In this document: positions 27,568 through 37,051 of the stretch, piece after piece
Layout of the letters: the number at the start of each line of letters is the position of its first letter
Numbering within the stretch: the stretch's first letter is position 1
NCBI RefSeq assembly: GCF_030418315.1
Contig: NZ_JAUHPV010000003.1
Coordinates: 124,001-188,000 of the forward strand
Source: Demequina zhanjiangensis
GTDB lineage: Bacteria; Actinomycetota; Actinomycetes; Actinomycetales; Demequinaceae
Reading direction: 5' to 3'
DNA length: 64,000 nucleotides
Translations under genes and position numbers: made by a program
Notes under the pieces: model-generated
Database searches by the model: none
Seen by the model: the letters and a program-made list of their open reading frames with translations, nothing else
Told to the model about the DNA's origin: nothing

Positions 27568-28395
27568 ATGGTCCAGGTATCCGACGTCATCGCCGCACTC
27601 GACCAGCGCTACCCGCCCCGGCTTCAGGAGTCGTGGGACCGCAACGGTCTTGTCGTCGGCCGGCCCGACGCCGTGGTCGAGAAGGTGCTCCTTGCCGTCG
27701 ACCCGGTGATCGCGATCGTCGAGGAGGCCGTGGACGAGGACTGCGACCTCATCTTCACCCACCACCCCCTGCTGCTGCGAGGCGTCACCTCCGTGCGGGC
27801 CGACACGTCCAAGGGCGCGGTCGTGCACGAGCTGATCGAGCGGGGGATCGCGCTCTTCAACGCGCACACCAACGCCGACGCCGCCGCCGGGGGAGTGGCC
27901 GACGCGCTCGCGGCGGACCTGGGCGTCACGGACACCGTGCCTCTCGTGCCCGACGCGGAGGACCCCTCGCTCGGCTCGGGTCGCCTCGGCCGGCTCGTGG
28001 AGCCCATGACGCTGCACCAGTTCGTCGAGCGGGCGGCGAACGTGCTGCCGCCCACCGCGCACGGCGTGCGCGTCGCAGGCGACCTGACCGCGACGGTCGA
28101 GACGGTCGCGGTGCTCGGCGGAAGCGGAGACTCGTTCCTCGACCTGGTGAGGACCACCGGGGCCGATGTCTACGTCACTGCGGACCTGCGACACCACCCC
28201 GCCTCGGAGGCGCGCGAGGAGGCGCTGCTGGGCGATGGTCGGCCGTTCCTCGTGGATGTGGCACACTCCGCCTCGGAGTGGTCGTGGCTCAAGGACGCGG
28301 CCACGTATCTCGAGGAGACGCTCGGCATCGAGACCTGCGTCAGCACCGTGACCACCGACCCGTGGACCGCCCGCTTCGGCGCGACCGGTTCCTGA
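27568..28395 (+). CDS. Nif3-like dinuclear metal centre protein (GTP cyclohydrolase 1 type 2 family)
   Basis: A 275-residue protein of the YbgI/YqfO/NIF3 family, which forms hexameric rings with a dinuclear metal site. Motifs include SWDRNGLVVG, DLIFTHHPLLLRG (two metal-ligand histidines), FNAHTNADAAAGGV, and late DLRHHPASEA and LVDVAHSASEW. The exact reaction is unsettled; the name GTP cyclohydrolase 1 type 2 is historical. It is 18 nt before the zinc-ribbon gene, a neighbour pair conserved in actinobacteria. Confidence 0.92.
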   Translation: MVQVSDVIAALDQRYPPRLQESWDRNGLVVGRPDAVVEKVLLAVDPVIAIVEEAVDEDCDLIFTHHPLLLRGVTSVRADTSKGAVVHELIERGIALFNAHTNADAAAGGVADALAADLGVTDTVPLVPDAEDPSLGSGRLGRLVEPMTLHQFVERAANVLPPTAHGVRVAGDLTATVETVAVLGGSGDSFLDLVRTTGADVYVTADLRHHPASEAREEALLGDGRPFLVDVAHSASEWSWLKDAATYLEETLGIETCVSTVTTDPWTARFGATGS

Positions 28396-28413
28396 ACCTG
28401 AAGGAGACCCATC

Positions 28414-29145
28414 GTGGCCACCGCCCCCGTAGCCGATCAGCGTCGGCTGCTCGACGTCCAGGACGCCGACCTGCGAGCGCAGCAGCTCAGGCACAAGCGG
28501 GACACCCTCCCGCAGCTCGCACAGCTCGAGGAGCTCGCGGCACGACTCGCCGACCTGCACGAGGAGCGCATCGCCCGCACGGCCGAGGTCGGGGACCTCA
28601 AGCGGGCCGTGACCAAGGCGGAGGACGACGTGCAGTCGGTGCGAGCGCGTGAGGAGCGCGACCAGCAGCGGCTCAACTCGGGTGCGGGCTCCGCGAAGGA
28701 CCTGCAGGCGCTCCAGGGCGAGCTCGAGGTGCTGGCGAAGCGTCGCAGCGACCTCGAGGACGTCGAGCTGGAGGCCATGGAGCGTCTGGAGGCCGCGGAG
28801 GCGACACTCGCGTCGGCGACGGAGCAGACCGAGGCGCTCGAGACGCAGGTCGCCGAGGTGACCGCTGACCGCGACGCTGCGGTGCGCGAGATCGATGAGC
28901 AGCTCGTCGCGATTCACGACGAGCGCGGGACGGCCGCACGTGACCTCGATGCCGCGCTCCTGGCGCTGTACGACAAGCTCCGCGAGCAGCACGGCGGCGT
29001 GGGTGCCGCCTCGCTCGTGGGGGGCGCCTGCCAGGGCTGTCACATGACGCTCAACGCGGGTGACCTCGCTGCGATCCTGAACGCCCCAGCGGACCAGATC
29101 GTCCGCTGCGAGGAGTGCGGGCGCATCCTCGTGCGCGGCGCCTGA
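28414..29145 (+). CDS. coiled-coil C4-type zinc-ribbon protein
   Basis: A 243-residue protein of the DUF164/CT398-like family. Residues about 10-180 are a long antiparallel coiled coil (repeats such as QLAQLEELAARLADLHEER). The C-terminus is a zinc ribbon with four cysteines: C-x2-C in GACQGCHM and C-x2-C in IVRCEECGRIL. Members are thought to bind nucleic acid or act as adaptors. It follows the Nif3-like gene and precedes the histidine phosphatase by 3 nt, so these form an operon. Confidence 0.92.
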   Translation: MATAPVADQRRLLDVQDADLRAQQLRHKRDTLPQLAQLEELAARLADLHEERIARTAEVGDLKRAVTKAEDDVQSVRAREERDQQRLNSGAGSAKDLQALQGELEVLAKRRSDLEDVELEAMERLEAAEATLASATEQTEALETQVAEVTADRDAAVREIDEQLVAIHDERGTAARDLDAALLALYDKLREQHGGVGAASLVGGACQGCHMTLNAGDLAAILNAPADQIVRCEECGRILVRGA

Positions 29146-29148
29146 CCC

Positions 29149-29889
29149 ATGGCGGGATCACACGCGTCAGGGGGCGCTGCGGCGTTCGCGCCGTCCGGAA
29201 GGCAGGACCTCGTGGCACCGCTCACGCTGGTGATGGTGCGCCACGGCGTGACGCCGATGACGCTCGAGCATCGCTTCTCGGGCTCGGGAGTGCCCGGGCC
29301 GTCCCTGACCTCGGCCGGCCGTGTGCAGGCCGCCAAGGCGGCTGACGCCGTCTATCAGATCGGCCGCCGCTCCTGGCAGGACCTTCCCTCCGTGGATCGC
29401 GTGCTCGCGTCGCCGATGACCCGCACCCAGGAGACGGGCGGAGCCATCGGCCGTCGCCTCGGCGCGCACGTGTCGACCGACGCGCGTCTCAAGGAGGTCG
29501 ACTTCGGCGCCTGGGAGGGGCTCTCGGCGCAGGAGATCGTCGCGCGCGACGGTGACGGCCTCGTACGGTGGCGCGACGGTGAGATCGCGCCCCCTGGCGG
29601 TGAGTCGCTGGACGACGTGGCGGACCGGGTCGAGTCCCTGGTGGTCGACATCGCGGGCACGCACGCCCGCGAATGCGTCGCCGGTCCTGATGCGGCGAGG
29701 TCGGTCGCGCTCGCCTCGCACGCGGTCGCGATCAAGTCCTTGGTGGGTCGCTCCCTGGAGGCCCCGCCGGCACGCTGGTCCAGGCTCTGGCCTTCGCCTG
29801 CGTCGCTCACGATCCTGCAGCTGCGCGTGTCGCAGGAGGGGGAGATCGTGGAACGGCATCTGCTGTGCGTGGGGGCACCCACGAGCTGA
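29149..29889 (+). CDS. histidine phosphatase family protein
   Basis: A 246-residue phosphoglycerate mutase-like phosphatase. The catalytic motif is LVMVRHGVTPMT (the RHG histidine near residue 32); the second arginine and acidic residue lie in VLASPMTRTQETGG and KEVDFGAWEGLS, and the second histidine in ALASHAVAIKS. In many actinobacteria the same position holds a fusion of RNase HI and this phosphatase. Here only the phosphatase part is present. The substrate is unknown; alpha-ribazole phosphatase activity is possible. Confidence 0.9.
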   Translation: MAGSHASGGAAAFAPSGRQDLVAPLTLVMVRHGVTPMTLEHRFSGSGVPGPSLTSAGRVQAAKAADAVYQIGRRSWQDLPSVDRVLASPMTRTQETGGAIGRRLGAHVSTDARLKEVDFGAWEGLSAQEIVARDGDGLVRWRDGEIAPPGGESLDDVADRVESLVVDIAGTHARECVAGPDAARSVALASHAVAIKSLVGRSLEAPPARWSRLWPSPASLTILQLRVSQEGEIVERHLLCVGAPTS

Positions 29890-30010
29890 TCCGGCGCGGT
29901 GCTGGGCGGCCCCTCCTCACGCGTTCTCACTCGGAAGAATTGCCCTTGACGGGGAACTAGGATGGTCCGTGCGACGTTCCGCTCGTGACACCCCCAACAC
30001 CTTGGAGCGA

Positions 30011-30775
30011 ATGATGCCCGATGCCGCCATGCCCGCCTCCGACAGCACCCTCGCTGCGTTGCAGGGAGCGCGAATCCTGGTGGTCGGTGGGACGTCGGGA
30101 TTCGGCCTGGAGGTGGCTCGCTCCGCGGCGACCGCCGGTGCACGCGTCGTCCTCGTCGGACGTGATCGGGGCCGGCTGGAGGGCGCCGTGTCCGCGCTCC
30201 GCGCGATCGGTGCGGCGGCGGGCGGCGCCACCTTCGACGCCACCGCCCCCGGCGCGCTCGAGCAGCTCGGCGAGCAGCTGGGAGAGATCGACCACGTGGT
30301 CTCCACGCTCGGCGGCGCGATGGGCGGCGGTTTCCTTGACGCCGACCCCGCGCTGATCCGCGACACGATCGAGGGCAAGCTGTTCGCGAACCTTCATGTC
30401 GCGCGTGCGCTCGCGCCCCGCGTTGCTGCGGGCGGATCGATCACCTTCACCGCGGGATCAGGAGGATCCCCCTCCACGTCCTCGGGCGCCACCATCGGCA
30501 ACGAGGCGATCGAGACGATGGTCAAGGGCCTCGCGGTCGAGCTCGCCCCTCAGGTGCGAGTGAACGCTGTCGCCCCGACGTGGACGGAGACCGGACTCTG
30601 GCGCGCGCTCGACTCGCAGGCGCTCGAGGAGACGCGCACCTCGATGGCGAACGCCATCCCTCTCGGGCGCACCGCAGAGATCCGCGAGGTCGCGCAGGCC
30701 TACCTGTTCCTCATGACCTGCGGCTTCGTCACCGGACAGACCATCGCGGTCGACGGCGGCGTCTCGCTCGTCTGA
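30011..30775 (+). CDS. SDR-fold protein lacking the YxxxK catalytic pair
   Basis: A 254-residue short-chain dehydrogenase/reductase fold with the nucleotide-binding GGTSGFG motif (about 26-32) and VVSTLGGAMGG. The usual Tyr-x-x-x-Lys is absent: the aligned stretch reads SSGATIGNEAIETMVKG, with no tyrosine. The C-terminal part (RVNAVAPTWTET and GQTIAVDGGVSLV) is normal. Similar catalytically altered SDRs are known. It may have a different mechanism or serve as a binding protein. ATG 30011 follows TTGGAGCG; ATG 30014 is equally possible. Confidence 0.85.
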   Translation: MMPDAAMPASDSTLAALQGARILVVGGTSGFGLEVARSAATAGARVVLVGRDRGRLEGAVSALRAIGAAAGGATFDATAPGALEQLGEQLGEIDHVVSTLGGAMGGGFLDADPALIRDTIEGKLFANLHVARALAPRVAAGGSITFTAGSGGSPSTSSGATIGNEAIETMVKGLAVELAPQVRVNAVAPTWTETGLWRALDSQALEETRTSMANAIPLGRTAEIREVAQAYLFLMTCGFVTGQTIAVDGGVSLV

Positions 30776-30790
30776 CCGGCTCCAGGGCTC

Positions 30791-31561
30791 TCAGCCCGCG
30801 ATGACGAGCGTGAGCTCGGCGGGGCCCTTCGCCTTCGCGGCGAGCGTCACATCGACGAGGCCCTCTCCGATCATGCCGGCCGCGGCGTCGGCGAGGTCCT
30901 GAGGCGTCTCCGGCGTCGCATCCGAACGCACCAGGTGAGCCGTCAGCAGGCCGCGCGTGTGCTTCGCCATGTGGCTCACCACAGCCCGCTTGCCGTCGAG
31001 CTCTCGCATCACCTTCACCGCGACCCACGGGCCTGTCGGCCGGTAGGCGGCGACATACGAGGCGCTGCGGCAGTCGACCACGAGGCCGCCGTCGGCGAGC
31101 GAGTCGAGCTCGGGTGAGAGACGTCCGCGCCAGAACGTCGCGAGACCGCCGAGCCGCCCCAGCGTCGTCCCCATGGACAGGCGATACGCCGGGATGCGGT
31201 CGGCGGGGGAGACGGCGCCCCAGAGTGCGGAGACCACCCTCACGCGATCCTGCGCCCTTCCGAGCAGCGCGTCGTCCCAGCCAGCCATGCCCGCGGCGTC
31301 GTACAGGACCCCCGTGTAGATGCGGGCGGCGGCGTCGGCCGGGTTGTCCCACACGGTCCGATTCCGCGCGACCTCGCCTGCGAGGCTCGCGCCCACGTCG
31401 AGCACCTCCAAGGCGTTGCGCTGCCCGCTCACCTTGGCGAGCGTGTCCGCGACCCGGCGGCGCGCGTCGGCCAGCACGGGGTGGGACAGCGAGTCCAGGT
31501 CGACGGGGGCGCCGGACGACGGCGCGGTCTTGCCTTCGGAAGGGGGGAGGAGGACGAGCAC
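30791..31561 (-). CDS. yaaA: YaaA/DUF328 peroxide stress protein
   Basis: A 256-residue protein of the YaaA family. In E. coli, YaaA lowers free iron during hydrogen peroxide stress. The family signature LLPPSEGKT stands at the N-terminus; later LYTGVLYD-type (IYTGVLYDAAGM) and RIPAYRLSMG segments are seen. It converges on the SDR gene with a 15-nt gap. No neighbour explains a link to a specific pathway. Confidence 0.92.
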   Translation of the reverse strand: MLVLLPPSEGKTAPSSGAPVDLDSLSHPVLADARRRVADTLAKVSGQRNALEVLDVGASLAGEVARNRTVWDNPADAAARIYTGVLYDAAGMAGWDDALLGRAQDRVRVVSALWGAVSPADRIPAYRLSMGTTLGRLGGLATFWRGRLSPELDSLADGGLVVDCRSASYVAAYRPTGPWVAVKVMRELDGKRAVVSHMAKHTRGLLTAHLVRSDATPETPQDLADAAAGMIGEGLVDVTLAAKAKGPAELTLVIAG

Positions 31562-31632
31562 GCAGACAGGCTAGCGGTGGTCAGGCCCGTCTCCGCACGG
31601 CGCGGACGCCTCAGCCGTCCTAGCCTGAGGCG

Positions 31633-32103
31633 ATGACGGAGCATGCCGAAGCCTCGGCCTGGCGTGCCGCACCCGCAGACGCCGACATGGTGGCGCGGCT
31701 GCTGCACGACTTCAACACCGAGTACGACGCCGCGAGCCCGGGCGTGCAGGTGCTGTCCGAACGGCTCGCGCACCTGCTCGCAGGGGACACCACGCTGGCC
31801 TACCTGGTCGGAGAACCCGCGACAGGCGTCGCGCTGCTGACGCTCCATACGAACGTCTGGCTGTCGGGGCGCGTCGCGCTGCTCGACGAGCTCTACGTGC
31901 AGGCCCCGCGCAGAGGTCACGGGCTCGGCACGGCGCTCATCCGACGGATCCTCGACGACGCTCCGGCGCTGGGCATCGAGTCGATCGAGATCCACGTCGA
32001 CGCGCCCGACGTTGACGCGCAACGCTTCTACGAGCGCCACGGCTTCCGCGGGCTCATGCCGGACACGGGGGAGCGGGCCTACTACTACGTCCAGGACCTG
32101 TGA
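31633..32103 (+). CDS. GNAT family N-acetyltransferase
   Basis: A 156-residue acetyl-CoA-dependent acyltransferase. The acetyl-CoA-binding segment is VQAPRRGHGLGTALIRRIL (pattern R-G-x-G-x-G), preceded by ALLDELYV and followed by NAT-type strand ESIEIHVDAPD and AQRFYERHGFRG. TAGCCT at 31621-31626 lies exactly 6 nt before the ATG, a leaderless-type start. The substrate is unknown. It stands alone before rnpB. Confidence 0.88.
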   Translation: MTEHAEASAWRAAPADADMVARLLHDFNTEYDAASPGVQVLSERLAHLLAGDTTLAYLVGEPATGVALLTLHTNVWLSGRVALLDELYVQAPRRGHGLGTALIRRILDDAPALGIESIEIHVDAPDVDAQRFYERHGFRGLMPDTGERAYYYVQDL

Positions 32104-32160
32104 CCGCGACCGCGACCGCGCCGTGACTGACGACGCGCCCGGCGCTGCCCAGGCACCCGG

Positions 32161-32166
32161 TACCCT
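32161..32166 (+). promoter_or_regulatory. -10 box of rnpB
   Basis: TACCCT lies 6 nt before the predicted first base of RNase P RNA, fitting a direct transcript start. Confidence 0.5.
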
Positions 32167-32172
32167 TGAGAC

Positions 32173-32544
32173 GCGGATGAGCTGGCCAGGCGGCCGCGTG
32201 ATCTTCGGATCCCGAGGAACGTCCGGGCTCCACAGGGCAGGGTGATGGCTAACGGCCACCCGGGGTGACCCGCGGGACAGTGCCACAGAGAGAAGACCGC
32301 CCTCGCCTCACGGCGAGGGTAAGGGTGAAAGGGTGAGGTAAGAGCTCACCGCGCGACCGGTGACGGAAGCGGCAAGGTAAACCCCACCCGGAGCAAGGCC
32401 AGACAGGAAGCGCTTGAGGGCTGCCCGCCCGATGCTTCCGGGTAGGCTGCTCGAGCCCTGGAGCAATCCAGGGCCTAGATGGATGGCCGCCCCTCGCGCC
32501 TCGGCGCGAGAGACAGAACCCGGCGTATCGGCCAGCTCATCCGC
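32173..32544 (+). ncRNA. rnpB: RNase P RNA (bacterial type A)
   Basis: The catalytic RNA that matures tRNA 5' ends. The outer P1 helix is formed by GCGGATGAGCTGGCC at 32173-32187 and its complement at 32530-32544. Conserved parts are readable: GAGGAACGTCCGGGCTCCAC, GGTGATGGCTAACGGCCACC, CACAGAGA-AGACCGCC, GTAAGGGTGAAAGGGTGAGG, AAGAGCTCACCGC and AGAACCCGGCGTAT near the 3' end. Length is about 372 nt. It fills the 466-nt gap between GNAT and the convergent GGDEF-EAL gene. Confidence 0.96.
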
Positions 32545-32569
32545 CTCAGCCGGCCGTGCGGCCGCGTGG

Positions 32570-34693
32570 CTACGCGTGCGCGTTCTCCGCGATGTTCTCG
32601 ATCACTGCGGGGATCATCGCCATCGGTCCGGGACGCGCCAGCAGGTAGCCCTGCCCGTAGGCGCATCCGGTGGCGCGTACCTCGGCGAGCTGCGACTGCG
32701 TCTCGATGCCCTCCGCGACCGGGGTGAGGCTCAGCGTGCGGACGAGCCCGATCAGTGCGCCGAGGAAGTCCCTGTCGCTGTCGCTCGAGTCCGCGAGGCC
32801 GACGAAGGCCTGGTCGATCTTGATCATGTCGACCGGCAGATCGCGCAGGTAGCTGAGCGAGGAGTAGCCCGTGCCGAAGTCGTCGATGGCCACTCGGATC
32901 CCTCCCGCGCGGAGAGTCGCCAGAGTGTCCCGACTGCACTCCTCGAGGAGGAGTCCCTCCGTCACCTCGAGGATGAGGCTCGCAGGCTCGAGCCCGCGAT
33001 CCTCCAGCACCGTCATGACGAACTCGGGGAACAGCTCGTCCTCGAACTGCAGGGGGGAGACGTTCACCGTCACGAACGCGACGTTCCCGGTCATGTCGCG
33101 CCATTGGACGAGCTCGGTGCACGCGCGGACCAGCACCTGGCGGCCCAGCTCGTGGATCAGCCCCGCCTGCTCAGCGGCAGGGATGAAGACCGACGGTGGC
33201 ACGACGCCCAGGTTCGCGTCGTACCAGCGGGCGAGCGCCTCGACGCCGACCACGCGGCCCGTGCCGAGATCGGCGATCGGTTGGAAGGCGAGCGAGATGG
33301 TGCCTGCAGCGACAGCGAGTTGAAGCGCCTCGTCGAGCTTGAACTGCGCCACTGCGCCCTGATGCATGTCGGACTCGTACGTCACGTGGCGACCGCGTCC
33401 TCGCGCCTTCGCCTGGTACATCGCGAGGTCTGCGTTGCGCAGCAGCGTCTCGGTCGTCTCTCCGTGCTCTGCGATGGCGATGCCGATGCTCGCGCCGACG
33501 AGCGCGGTGCCTCCGCTGAACGCGATCGGGGAGCCCTGGAGCCCGTTCAGGATCCTGTTCGCGAGCGCCTCCGCCTCCTCGGCGGTGGAGTGCGTGAGCA
33601 TGACCGCGAACTCGTCGCCGCCGAGCCGTGCCGCGATGTCGTTCTCGCGGGCGCTTGAGCGGATGCGCCTGGCCGCGGCGACCACCACCTCGTCGCCTGT
33701 GGCGTGGCCGAACGTGTCGTTGACCGCCTTGAAGTTGTCGAGGTCGATGAAGAGCACCACTGTGCGGTGCTCGCCGCGGACGGGTTCTGAGAGCGCCTCA
33801 GCCACCCGGTCGCGGAACAGGGTCCTGTTCGGGAGCCCCGTCAAGGCGTCGTGGTAGGCGTCATGCCCGAGCTTCGCCTCGAGCGCCTTCTCCTGGGTGA
33901 CGTCCACGATGACCCCTTGGATCATGGGTCGTCCCGCCTGGTCGTAGAGGACGATCGAGTCGTCCCTCACCCACAGCGGCGTGCCGTCGCGCCTGAACAT
34001 CCGGTAGGTGTCGCCTCGGCGCTCGCTCCGGGGGCCTTCGGCGAGCATGGCCGCCTCGGTCTCCATCAGCCGATCGCGGTCGGCGGGGTCCACCTGGTTC
34101 CACCACAGCTCGGGATCCGCGATCCATTCCTGAGCCGTGAATCCGAGCATCTCCTCGATCTGGGGGCTCACGTAGTGCCATCTGCCCCTCTGGCCCGGCT
34201 CGGCGGAGTACACGACGGCCGGGACCCGTTCGACGAGCATCCGGTAGCGCTCCTCAGCGGCCCGGAGCTCGCTCTCGAGCCGCTTGCGCTCGGTGATGTC
34301 AGTGGTCATGCCGATCTCGTAGGCGGGGGTTCCGTCCTCCTTGCGCACCAGGGAGACCGTGAGAGCGGTCCAGACCCAGCCCCCGTCCTTGCGTCGGAAT
34401 CGCTTCTCCATCTCGAACGTCTCGATCTCGCCTGCGGCGAGCTGACGCGAGAACTCAGCGTTCGTCTCGACGTCGTCCGGGTGCGTGTAGTCGGCCCACG
34501 ACAGGCTCGCGAACTCCTCGGGCGTGTAGCCGAGCATGCGGTGCAGGGCGCCGTTCGTCATGGTGGTGCGTCCGTGGGAGTCGACCAGGCCGATGCCGAC
34601 GGGTGCGAGCTGGAGGATCGCCTCGAGCTGCGCAAGGCGCGAGGCAGCGTCGTCGGCGTCGTGCGCCGGCGTGCTGGCGTGCGGCTCGCTCAC
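32570..34693 (-). CDS. PAS-PAS-GGDEF-EAL cyclic-di-GMP enzyme
   Basis: A 707-residue cytoplasmic protein with two PAS domains (about 20-135 and 150-275), a GGDEF domain (about 285-445) and an EAL domain (about 455-700). The cyclase motif RLGGDEF (about 350) is intact, with the inhibitory RxxD site as REND five residues before GGDEF. The EAL domain keeps EAL in GVEALARW (about 483), NVSPLQF, LEVTEG, DDFGTGYSSLSYL, IKIDQAF and AEGIET, so both synthesis and breakdown of cyclic-di-GMP are possible. There is no membrane segment. A PAS signal probably sets the balance. Confidence 0.93.
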   Translation of the reverse strand: MSEPHASTPAHDADDAASRLAQLEAILQLAPVGIGLVDSHGRTTMTNGALHRMLGYTPEEFASLSWADYTHPDDVETNAEFSRQLAAGEIETFEMEKRFRRKDGGWVWTALTVSLVRKEDGTPAYEIGMTTDITERKRLESELRAAEERYRMLVERVPAVVYSAEPGQRGRWHYVSPQIEEMLGFTAQEWIADPELWWNQVDPADRDRLMETEAAMLAEGPRSERRGDTYRMFRRDGTPLWVRDDSIVLYDQAGRPMIQGVIVDVTQEKALEAKLGHDAYHDALTGLPNRTLFRDRVAEALSEPVRGEHRTVVLFIDLDNFKAVNDTFGHATGDEVVVAAARRIRSSARENDIAARLGGDEFAVMLTHSTAEEAEALANRILNGLQGSPIAFSGGTALVGASIGIAIAEHGETTETLLRNADLAMYQAKARGRGRHVTYESDMHQGAVAQFKLDEALQLAVAAGTISLAFQPIADLGTGRVVGVEALARWYDANLGVVPPSVFIPAAEQAGLIHELGRQVLVRACTELVQWRDMTGNVAFVTVNVSPLQFEDELFPEFVMTVLEDRGLEPASLILEVTEGLLLEECSRDTLATLRAGGIRVAIDDFGTGYSSLSYLRDLPVDMIKIDQAFVGLADSSDSDRDFLGALIGLVRTLSLTPVAEGIETQSQLAEVRATGCAYGQGYLLARPGPMAMIPAVIENIAENAHA

Positions 34694-34847
34694 GAGATCC
34701 CTCCTCCTCCGTGAACTGGGAACCCCATCGTCCCCTGTGCGGCCTTTGTGAGCTCATCGGCGCGCCCCATCTCACATTCTCGCGGGAGTGAGAACGCTCC
34801 GCAGGCGCGAACCGGCGAGACTCCGCGGTCAGCGGGATGCTGGAGGC

Positions 34848-36080
34848 GTGGAGAACGTGGACGGCGTGACGCTCGCGGTGCTCGCAGCCCTGCTCACCGG
34901 GTGGGCGCTCGTAGGGCGTCGCGCCGAGGCATGGGGGATCACGGCGCCGATCGTGTTCCTCGTGTCCGGCATCGTCCTCGCCGAGTCCGTGGGAGCGGAC
35001 CCGGGCGCGCCGACGGTGCACGCGCTCGCAGAGGCCACCCTGGTGCTCGTGCTCTTCCACGACGCCAGCACGGTGCGCTTCCGCGAGCTGCGGCATGACC
35101 CCTGGGTGGCGGTCAGGCTGCTCGCGGTCGGATTCCCCGTGGCCGTGCTCATGACCGCGGGTGTCTCGTGGTGGCTGCTGCCGAGCCTCGGCTTCGCGGG
35201 GGCGCTGCTCGTCGGCGCGGCGCTGAGCGCGACGGACGCGAGCCTGGGAGCTCCGACCGTCCTCAACCCTGCGGTGCCGGTGCGCGTCAGGCGTGCGTTG
35301 AATGTGGAGAGCGGGCTCAACGACGGGCTCGCGACGCCGTTGGTGATCGTGGCGATCGGAGCGCTCGCCGCGAACGCCGACAGCGCCGACGGGGTGGCGG
35401 AGTCCGTGGCGCTCGAGCTGCCGTCGGGCGTGCTCGGCGTGGCGGTGGGCATCGCGATCGGGCTCGTCGCGGCGATCGCCTTCGATGCGACCCGCGCGTG
35501 GGGTCTCAGCGACCGGCGTGCGCGAAGCGTCGGCGTTCTCGCCCTGCCGCTGGTGACGTTCGGGCTGGCGGAGATCGCGGGCGCGAATGTGTTCCTCGCG
35601 GCGTTCCTGGGCGGGTTGGCCTTCGGCCGCTTCAGCCGGACGGTCCACGAGGAGGAGCAGGTGACGGAGCCGCTCGAGATCGCTGCGGACGTGCTGGGCG
35701 TCGTGCTGTGGTTCCTTGCAGGCGGAATGGCGGTCCGGGTCCTGCGGGAGGGGTTCAAGGTGGAGTGGCTGGTGATAGCGCTGCTCGCTGTCACGGTGCT
35801 GCGGCTCGTGCCCGTCGCTCTCGCCTTGCTGCGATCGGGGCTCGCATGGCCGACGCGTCTCTTCCTGGGGTGGTTCGGACCACGTGGCGTGGCGACGATC
35901 GTCTTCGGGCTGCTCACCTTCGAGGCGCTGCCTGCCGACGGTCGGACGTTCGACATCGTGGGGGTGTTCACGCTGACGGTGATGCTGAGCGTGGTGGCGC
36001 ATGGGCTCACCGCTGCGCCGTGGGCCGAGCGCTACGGTCGATGGGCGGGCGCAGCCTCACCCAGGGCGGATCGCGCCTGA
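34848..36080 (+). CDS. cation:proton antiporter (CPA1/NhaP type)
   Basis: A 410-residue membrane antiporter with about 12 helices. The conserved core is present: SATDASLGAPTVLNPAVP (ion-binding TD), RRALNVESGLNDGLATPLV (ND motif) and FLGWFGPRGVATIVFGLL. The likely substrates are Na+ or K+ in exchange for H+. The start is uncertain: GTG 34848 or GTG 34857, with GGAGG at 34842-34846 favouring the second by spacing. It is divergent from the GGDEF-EAL gene and converges on the LysR gene. Confidence 0.9.
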   Translation: MENVDGVTLAVLAALLTGWALVGRRAEAWGITAPIVFLVSGIVLAESVGADPGAPTVHALAEATLVLVLFHDASTVRFRELRHDPWVAVRLLAVGFPVAVLMTAGVSWWLLPSLGFAGALLVGAALSATDASLGAPTVLNPAVPVRVRRALNVESGLNDGLATPLVIVAIGALAANADSADGVAESVALELPSGVLGVAVGIAIGLVAAIAFDATRAWGLSDRRARSVGVLALPLVTFGLAEIAGANVFLAAFLGGLAFGRFSRTVHEEEQVTEPLEIAADVLGVVLWFLAGGMAVRVLREGFKVEWLVIALLAVTVLRLVPVALALLRSGLAWPTRLFLGWFGPRGVATIVFGLLTFEALPADGRTFDIVGVFTLTVMLSVVAHGLTAAPWAERYGRWAGAASPRADRA

Positions 36081-36105
36081 CAGCGGAGCCGGCGCGGCTC
36101 GCCCA

Positions 36106-36993
36106 TCAATACCACTGACCCGGCGCGAAGCGTTCGCGCGCGAGCTCGATGAGAGCGGAGAGCGGCGGCTGGGCCCGGTCTGCTCGACACGCGAGGTCCA
36201 CCTGCAGCGGCGGCACGTCGGAGACACGGGCGTATGCCATCCCGACGGGGGCGTAGAGCTGGGTGAACGCCTCGATGGTGATCGTGGCGCCGACGCCTGC
36301 GCGAATGCCCTCCACCATTCCTTCGATCGTCGCCTGGGCCGGACCGTTCAGAGGCGGGGCACCGCCTCGAACGTCGTCCAGCCGCCACGCCCGATCCCAG
36401 ACCTGGTCGCTCGCCTCGATCGGGATCCAGCCGACGGCGTCCACCTCGGCAAGGCTCACGGTGTCGCGGTGCGCGGGCAGAGCGCCTTCGGGAAGGAGTG
36501 CAAGCCGTGCGATGGTGCCGAGCGGGACCCGATGGATCTGGTGGTCGGCGCTCGTGGGGCCGACAAGCACCGCGATGTCCACCTCGTCGGTCCGCAGCCC
36601 GCACGAGGGCTCGGTCCAGTCGTAGACGCGAGCGACAGCGAGCAGGGGTTCCTGTGCTGAGTGCTGCGCGACGACTTGGCGCATGAGTCGTGCTCCGAGC
36701 CCGTAGAGGGTGCCGATCGTGATCTGGTGTGCGCCGCTGAGCCTTTCCGCGAGCTGCTCGAGCTCGTCGTGCGCGCACAGCAGCGCGCGGGCCGCGGGCA
36801 GGAGTGCTTGGCCGAATGCCGTGAGCTCCACGGAGCGGGGATCGCGGTCGAACAGGCGACGACCGTAGTGACGTTCGAGTAACTTGATCGTCTCGCTGAC
36901 GCTGGGCGTCCCCAGCGCGAGGCGGTCGCCGGCGCGGGTGAAGCTCAGCTCCTCTGCGACCGCGATGAACACGCGAGCCTCGCGCAGCTCCAT
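36106..36993 (-). CDS. LysR family transcriptional regulator
   Basis: A 295-residue regulator with an N-terminal winged HTH (about 1-60; FIAVAEELSFTRAGDRLALGTPSVSETIKLLE) and a periplasmic-binding-protein-like effector domain (about 90-290). The HTH sequence is a normal LTTR. It is divergent from the secreted orphan at 37222, with a symmetric site at 37052-37072 between them, so that gene is the likely target. The effector is unknown. Confidence 0.9.
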   Translation of the reverse strand: MELREARVFIAVAEELSFTRAGDRLALGTPSVSETIKLLERHYGRRLFDRDPRSVELTAFGQALLPAARALLCAHDELEQLAERLSGAHQITIGTLYGLGARLMRQVVAQHSAQEPLLAVARVYDWTEPSCGLRTDEVDIAVLVGPTSADHQIHRVPLGTIARLALLPEGALPAHRDTVSLAEVDAVGWIPIEASDQVWDRAWRLDDVRGGAPPLNGPAQATIEGMVEGIRAGVGATITIEAFTQLYAPVGMAYARVSDVPPLQVDLACRADRAQPPLSALIELARERFAPGQWY

Positions 36994-37051
36994 GATGGCG
37001 CCCCGTTCTCGTGACCTTGTGGGGAGACAGGCGATGAGCAGTATTCGGGGA

